DNA of 64,000 nucleotides, taken from contig MSHL01000042.1 of the NCBI GenBank assembly GCA_001941135.1, forward strand, positions 1-64,000, written 5' to 3'. The position numbers and the translations under genes were made by a program. The notes under the pieces were generated by a model. The model was not told the origin of the DNA. It saw nothing but the letters and a program-made list of their open reading frames with translations, and ran no database searches. Numbering within the stretch: position 1 is the first letter of the stretch; every line of letters begins with the position of its first letter. This DNA is from Ruminococcus sp. Zagget11 (GTDB lineage: Bacteria; Bacillota; Clostridia; Oscillospirales; Ruminococcaceae). Shown here one piece after another: positions 61,104-64,000 of this stretch.

Positions 61104-62597
61104 TTAATTAAGCGTATCAACAAACCTGTCAAATGCAGCCATTCCCTCCGAGTTTCTCTTGTAGACGCCTGCGTGTTCCAGAACCTGCATAAATACCTTG
61201 CCTATTTCATTGCGGATAACATCAAGCACATTATCCGAAGTAATTTCTGTACGGGAAGCAAACTCCTCCGCCCAATCTGCGTGCTTTTCAAGAATCGGGT
61301 CACTGCGTACAGCACCTATACCGTCATTTACAAGAACCTGTGCAAGGCGCTCCATCTCACCCTTTAAGCGTGAGGGAAGCACAGCCAGTCCCATAGCCTC
61401 AATAAGTCCTATATTTTCCTTTTTTATATGGTGCAGCTCTGCATGGGGGTGATATACGCCGAGGGGATGCTCCGCCGTGGTTATGTTGTTTCTCAGCACC
61501 AAATCCAGCTCGTATATTCTGCCGTTTTTCCGCGCTATAGGGGTAATGGTATTATGGGGCTCTCCCTCAGTTTCGGCGAATATAAACGCATTCTCGTCCG
61601 TGTAGCCACGCCATTTTTCCAGTATTACGGCGGCAAGCTCCGTAATCCTGTCGGTATTCTCCCCTGAAAGGCGGATAACGGACATAGGCCACTTTACCCT
61701 GCCCACAAGGACATCGTCATAGCCCTTGACAGTGTAATTTTTCTCGATAGGCGCTTTTGCCATTGTGAAATCGTATCTTCCCCCTTGGAAATGCTCGTGA
61801 CTGAGAATAGATCCTCCCACTATGGGCAAATCCGCATTAGATCCCACAAAGTAGTGGGGAAACTGCCGTACAAAGTCAAAAAGCTTGTCAAATGCGCTTT
61901 TATCTATCACCATAGGCGTATGCTCATAGTTAAATACTATGCAATGCTCATTGTAGTAAACGTAGGGTGAATACTGAAATCCCCATTGTCCGCCGCAGAT
62001 ATCCACTGTAATTATCCTGTGGTTTTCTCTTGCGGGGTGATTGACTCTTCCCGCATATCCCACATTTTCCATGCACAGCTGGCATTTGGGGTAGCTGCTT
62101 TGCTTGGCAAGCTTTGCCGCAGCTATAGCCTTGGGGTCTTTTTCGGGCTTTGAAAGGTTGATGGTTATATCCAAAAGACCGTATTCCGTTTCGGTTTTCC
62201 ACTTAATATCCCTGCTCACCCTATCACGGCGAATATAGTTGGTATCACCGCTGAAACGGTAATAGTTGTCCGTAGCCAGCTCCGCAGACACCCCATAATC
62301 CTGCCAAAAAGCCGCCGATACCTGGGATGGACGAGGGGTAAGACAGCCCATAAGCTCCGTATCGAACAGATCACGGTAAACTATGCTGTCCTCGATAATT
62401 CCTTTTTCGCAGGCATAGTCACAGAGCGCACCAAGTATATCCTCCAAGGACGCACCCGACACACCGAAGGCTTCCTCGTAATCATCAAGGCGAAGTGATT
62501 TCAGCAATGAATTTACCGCAAAACACCTGTCCTCCTCCGTAATAAGACCATGCTCCAGTCCGTACTGTACAAGAGCGGTTATGTAATTGTAAATCAT
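61104..62597 (-). CDS. galT: Galactose-1-phosphate uridylyltransferase, Firmicutes type
   Basis: CQLCMENVGYAGRVNHPARENHR, IVGGSILSHEHFQGG, PHAELHHIKKENIGLIEAMGLAVLPSRL. Confidence 0.94.
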   Translation of the reverse strand: MIYNYITALVQYGLEHGLITEEDRCFAVNSLLKSLRLDDYEEAFGVSGASLEDILGALCDYACEKGIIEDSIVYRDLFDTELMGCLTPRPSQVSAAFWQDYGVSAELATDNYYRFSGDTNYIRRDRVSRDIKWKTETEYGLLDITINLSKPEKDPKAIAAAKLAKQSSYPKCQLCMENVGYAGRVNHPARENHRIITVDICGGQWGFQYSPYVYYNEHCIVFNYEHTPMVIDKSAFDKLFDFVRQFPHYFVGSNADLPIVGGSILSHEHFQGGRYDFTMAKAPIEKNYTVKGYDDVLVGRVKWPMSVIRLSGENTDRITELAAVILEKWRGYTDENAFIFAETEGEPHNTITPIARKNGRIYELDLVLRNNITTAEHPLGVYHPHAELHHIKKENIGLIEAMGLAVLPSRLKGEMERLAQVLVNDGIGAVRSDPILEKHADWAEEFASRTEITSDNVLDVIRNEIGKVFMQVLEHAGVYKRNSEGMAAFDRFVDTLN

Positions 62598-62654
62598 TTA
62601 ATTTACCTCCGTTTTTTGCAGCACACCAAAATTGTACCCAACCAAAGGTTTCCC

Positions 62655-62683
62655 TTGAAAATGGTGAAATACTGTGATATAAT
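62655..62683 (+). promoter_or_regulatory. Sigma-A promoter of addB
   Basis: TTGAAA-17-TATAAT. Confidence 0.65.
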
Positions 62684-62740
62684 AATAGCATATTACAACA
62701 AAATAATCAAGCCTTTACAATAAATTTTGGGGGTATTTAT

Positions 62741-64000
62741 ATGGTAACTATTTACTACGGGGCTTCAGGAACGGGAAAAACCACCGCTGTCATGGACGCA
62801 GTAACCGAAAGAGCCGTTGCGGGACAGCCCACTCTTGTTATCGTACCCGAACAATTTACCTTTGAATATGAACGTATGCTCTGTGACCGAATGGGCTGCA
62901 GGCTTTTTAATAACGGTTCTGCGGAGGTTCTTTCCCTGTCGCGGCTTAACAAGCGTATTTTCGATGAATGTAATGATACCCTTTCTCCCGCCGCAGCCGA
63001 CAGCACTATGAAAAATGCGCTTATGTACACCGCGCTGAAAAAGCTTTCCGATGGCGGTCAGCTTACCTATTATCGCCGCCAGGCTAAGCGTCCCACATTC
63101 GTAAATACCGCCCTGTCCGCCGTGGCGGAGCTTATTTGCAGCGGCATTACCCCCGAGCTGCTGGGAAACGTTCTCCCCACCGCTCCCGAGGGAATGAGGG
63201 ACAAGCTTACGGATTTATGGAGCATTTACACCGAATACATTACCCTGATAGAAAATCACAATCTTCGTGACGGTATGCTGGATACATACGCCGCCGCAGA
63301 GGCTGCACAGCGGCACGGATTTTTCAAGGGAATGTACGTTTACTTTGACGAGTTTGAAAGCTTTACCGGGGATCAGTACAGCATAGTTGAAGCAATTATT
63401 TCACAAAGTGAGGAAACGGTGTTCTCGCTTACCTCCGATGATCTTTACAGCACGGTTACGGAACCCTACAAATCGGTAGGTGCCACGGCGTCATCCGTTG
63501 AACACGCAGCCCAACATTACGGTAAAAAATGCGTGAAGCGAAAATTTACGGAATACCTCCGCTTTTCCTCCCCTGCCCTCATTCATCTGGCGGATAATCT
63601 TATGCGTGCCAAGGTAAAGGTATATGACGGCAATGCCGACTGCGTTACCCTTGTTACCGCACCCGACCCTTATGCCCAATGCGAGTATATTTGTGCGGAA
63701 ATAAGGCGCCTTGTCTGTGAAACCGATATGGGACTGCATTTCAGCGATATTGCCATACTCAGCAGAAATATGGATGAAACCCTTTCTGTGCTTGAATCGG
63801 CGCTTGCACGCTTTCAGATACCCTTTTACTCCGACAAAAAGCCCACAGCCGCCCACAAACCCCTTATTATGTATACCGTTGCCGCCATGCAGCTTGCCTC
63901 AAGTGATAAGATATCCACGGAAACTCTGCTGCGCTGTCTGAAAACAGGAATACCCGATATCACTGCCGAGGAAACGGCGGAGCTGGAGAACTTCTGCTAC
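62741..64000 (+). CDS. addB: ATP-dependent helicase/nuclease subunit B (partial, runs off window)
   Basis: MVTIYYGASGTGKTTAVMDAV, LVIVPEQFTFEYERML, VYFDEFESFTGDQYSIVEAI; ORF open to window end. Confidence 0.88.
   Translation, partial: MVTIYYGASGTGKTTAVMDAVTERAVAGQPTLVIVPEQFTFEYERMLCDRMGCRLFNNGSAEVLSLSRLNKRIFDECNDTLSPAAADSTMKNALMYTALKKLSDGGQLTYYRRQAKRPTFVNTALSAVAELICSGITPELLGNVLPTAPEGMRDKLTDLWSIYTEYITLIENHNLRDGMLDTYAAAEAAQRHGFFKGMYVYFDEFESFTGDQYSIVEAIISQSEETVFSLTSDDLYSTVTEPYKSVGATASSVEHAAQHYGKKCVKRKFTEYLRFSSPALIHLADNLMRAKVKVYDGNADCVTLVTAPDPYAQCEYICAEIRRLVCETDMGLHFSDIAILSRNMDETLSVLESALARFQIPFYSDKKPTAAHKPLIMYTVAAMQLASSDKISTETLLRCLKTGIPDITAEETAELENFCY

Overview
The window is a mostly ordinary, gene-dense chromosomal segment of a low-to-mid GC Firmicute. 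It looks like an Oscillospiraceae/Ruminococcaceae-type gut bacterium, but that is inferred from gene content only. From left to right it carries: a minus-strand histidine operon (hisZ-G-D-C-B-H-F-I-E, with no hisA); polC-ispG-rseP-dxr-(small ORF)-cdsA-uppS-frr-pyrH; a DUF4358 lipoprotein and an SGNH hydrolase; a compact accessory island at about 20.1-20.85 kb; a polysaccharide deacetylase, MATE transporter, lysA, engB and lon; an ammonium transporter fused to a P-II domain; a C39-like secreted peptidase and an AEC transporter; mutL-sbcD-GGDEF-sbcC-miaA-hfq; a cell-division cluster (HlyD-like, yggS, sepF, ylmH, divIVA, ileS, lspA, rluD); a split transketolase; a frameshifted CPA2 antiporter; a GGDEF-EAL gene broken by one stop codon; gatCAB, galT and the start of addB. 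The strongest accessory finding is a complete candidate type III (RNA-protein) toxin-antitoxin locus at 20118-20846 on the minus strand. It has a ToxN/AbiQ-family endoRNase toxin, an intrinsic terminator, three 38-bp tandem repeats (the antitoxin RNA, probably pseudoknot-forming) and a perfect-consensus promoter. Other points worth checking are a long inverted-repeat element sitting where hisA would be expected, a riboswitch-like 5' leader in front of amt-PII, a diguanylate cyclase gene inserted between sbcD and sbcC, and two disrupted genes. No rRNA, tRNA, CRISPR array, prophage or transposase gene was recognised.
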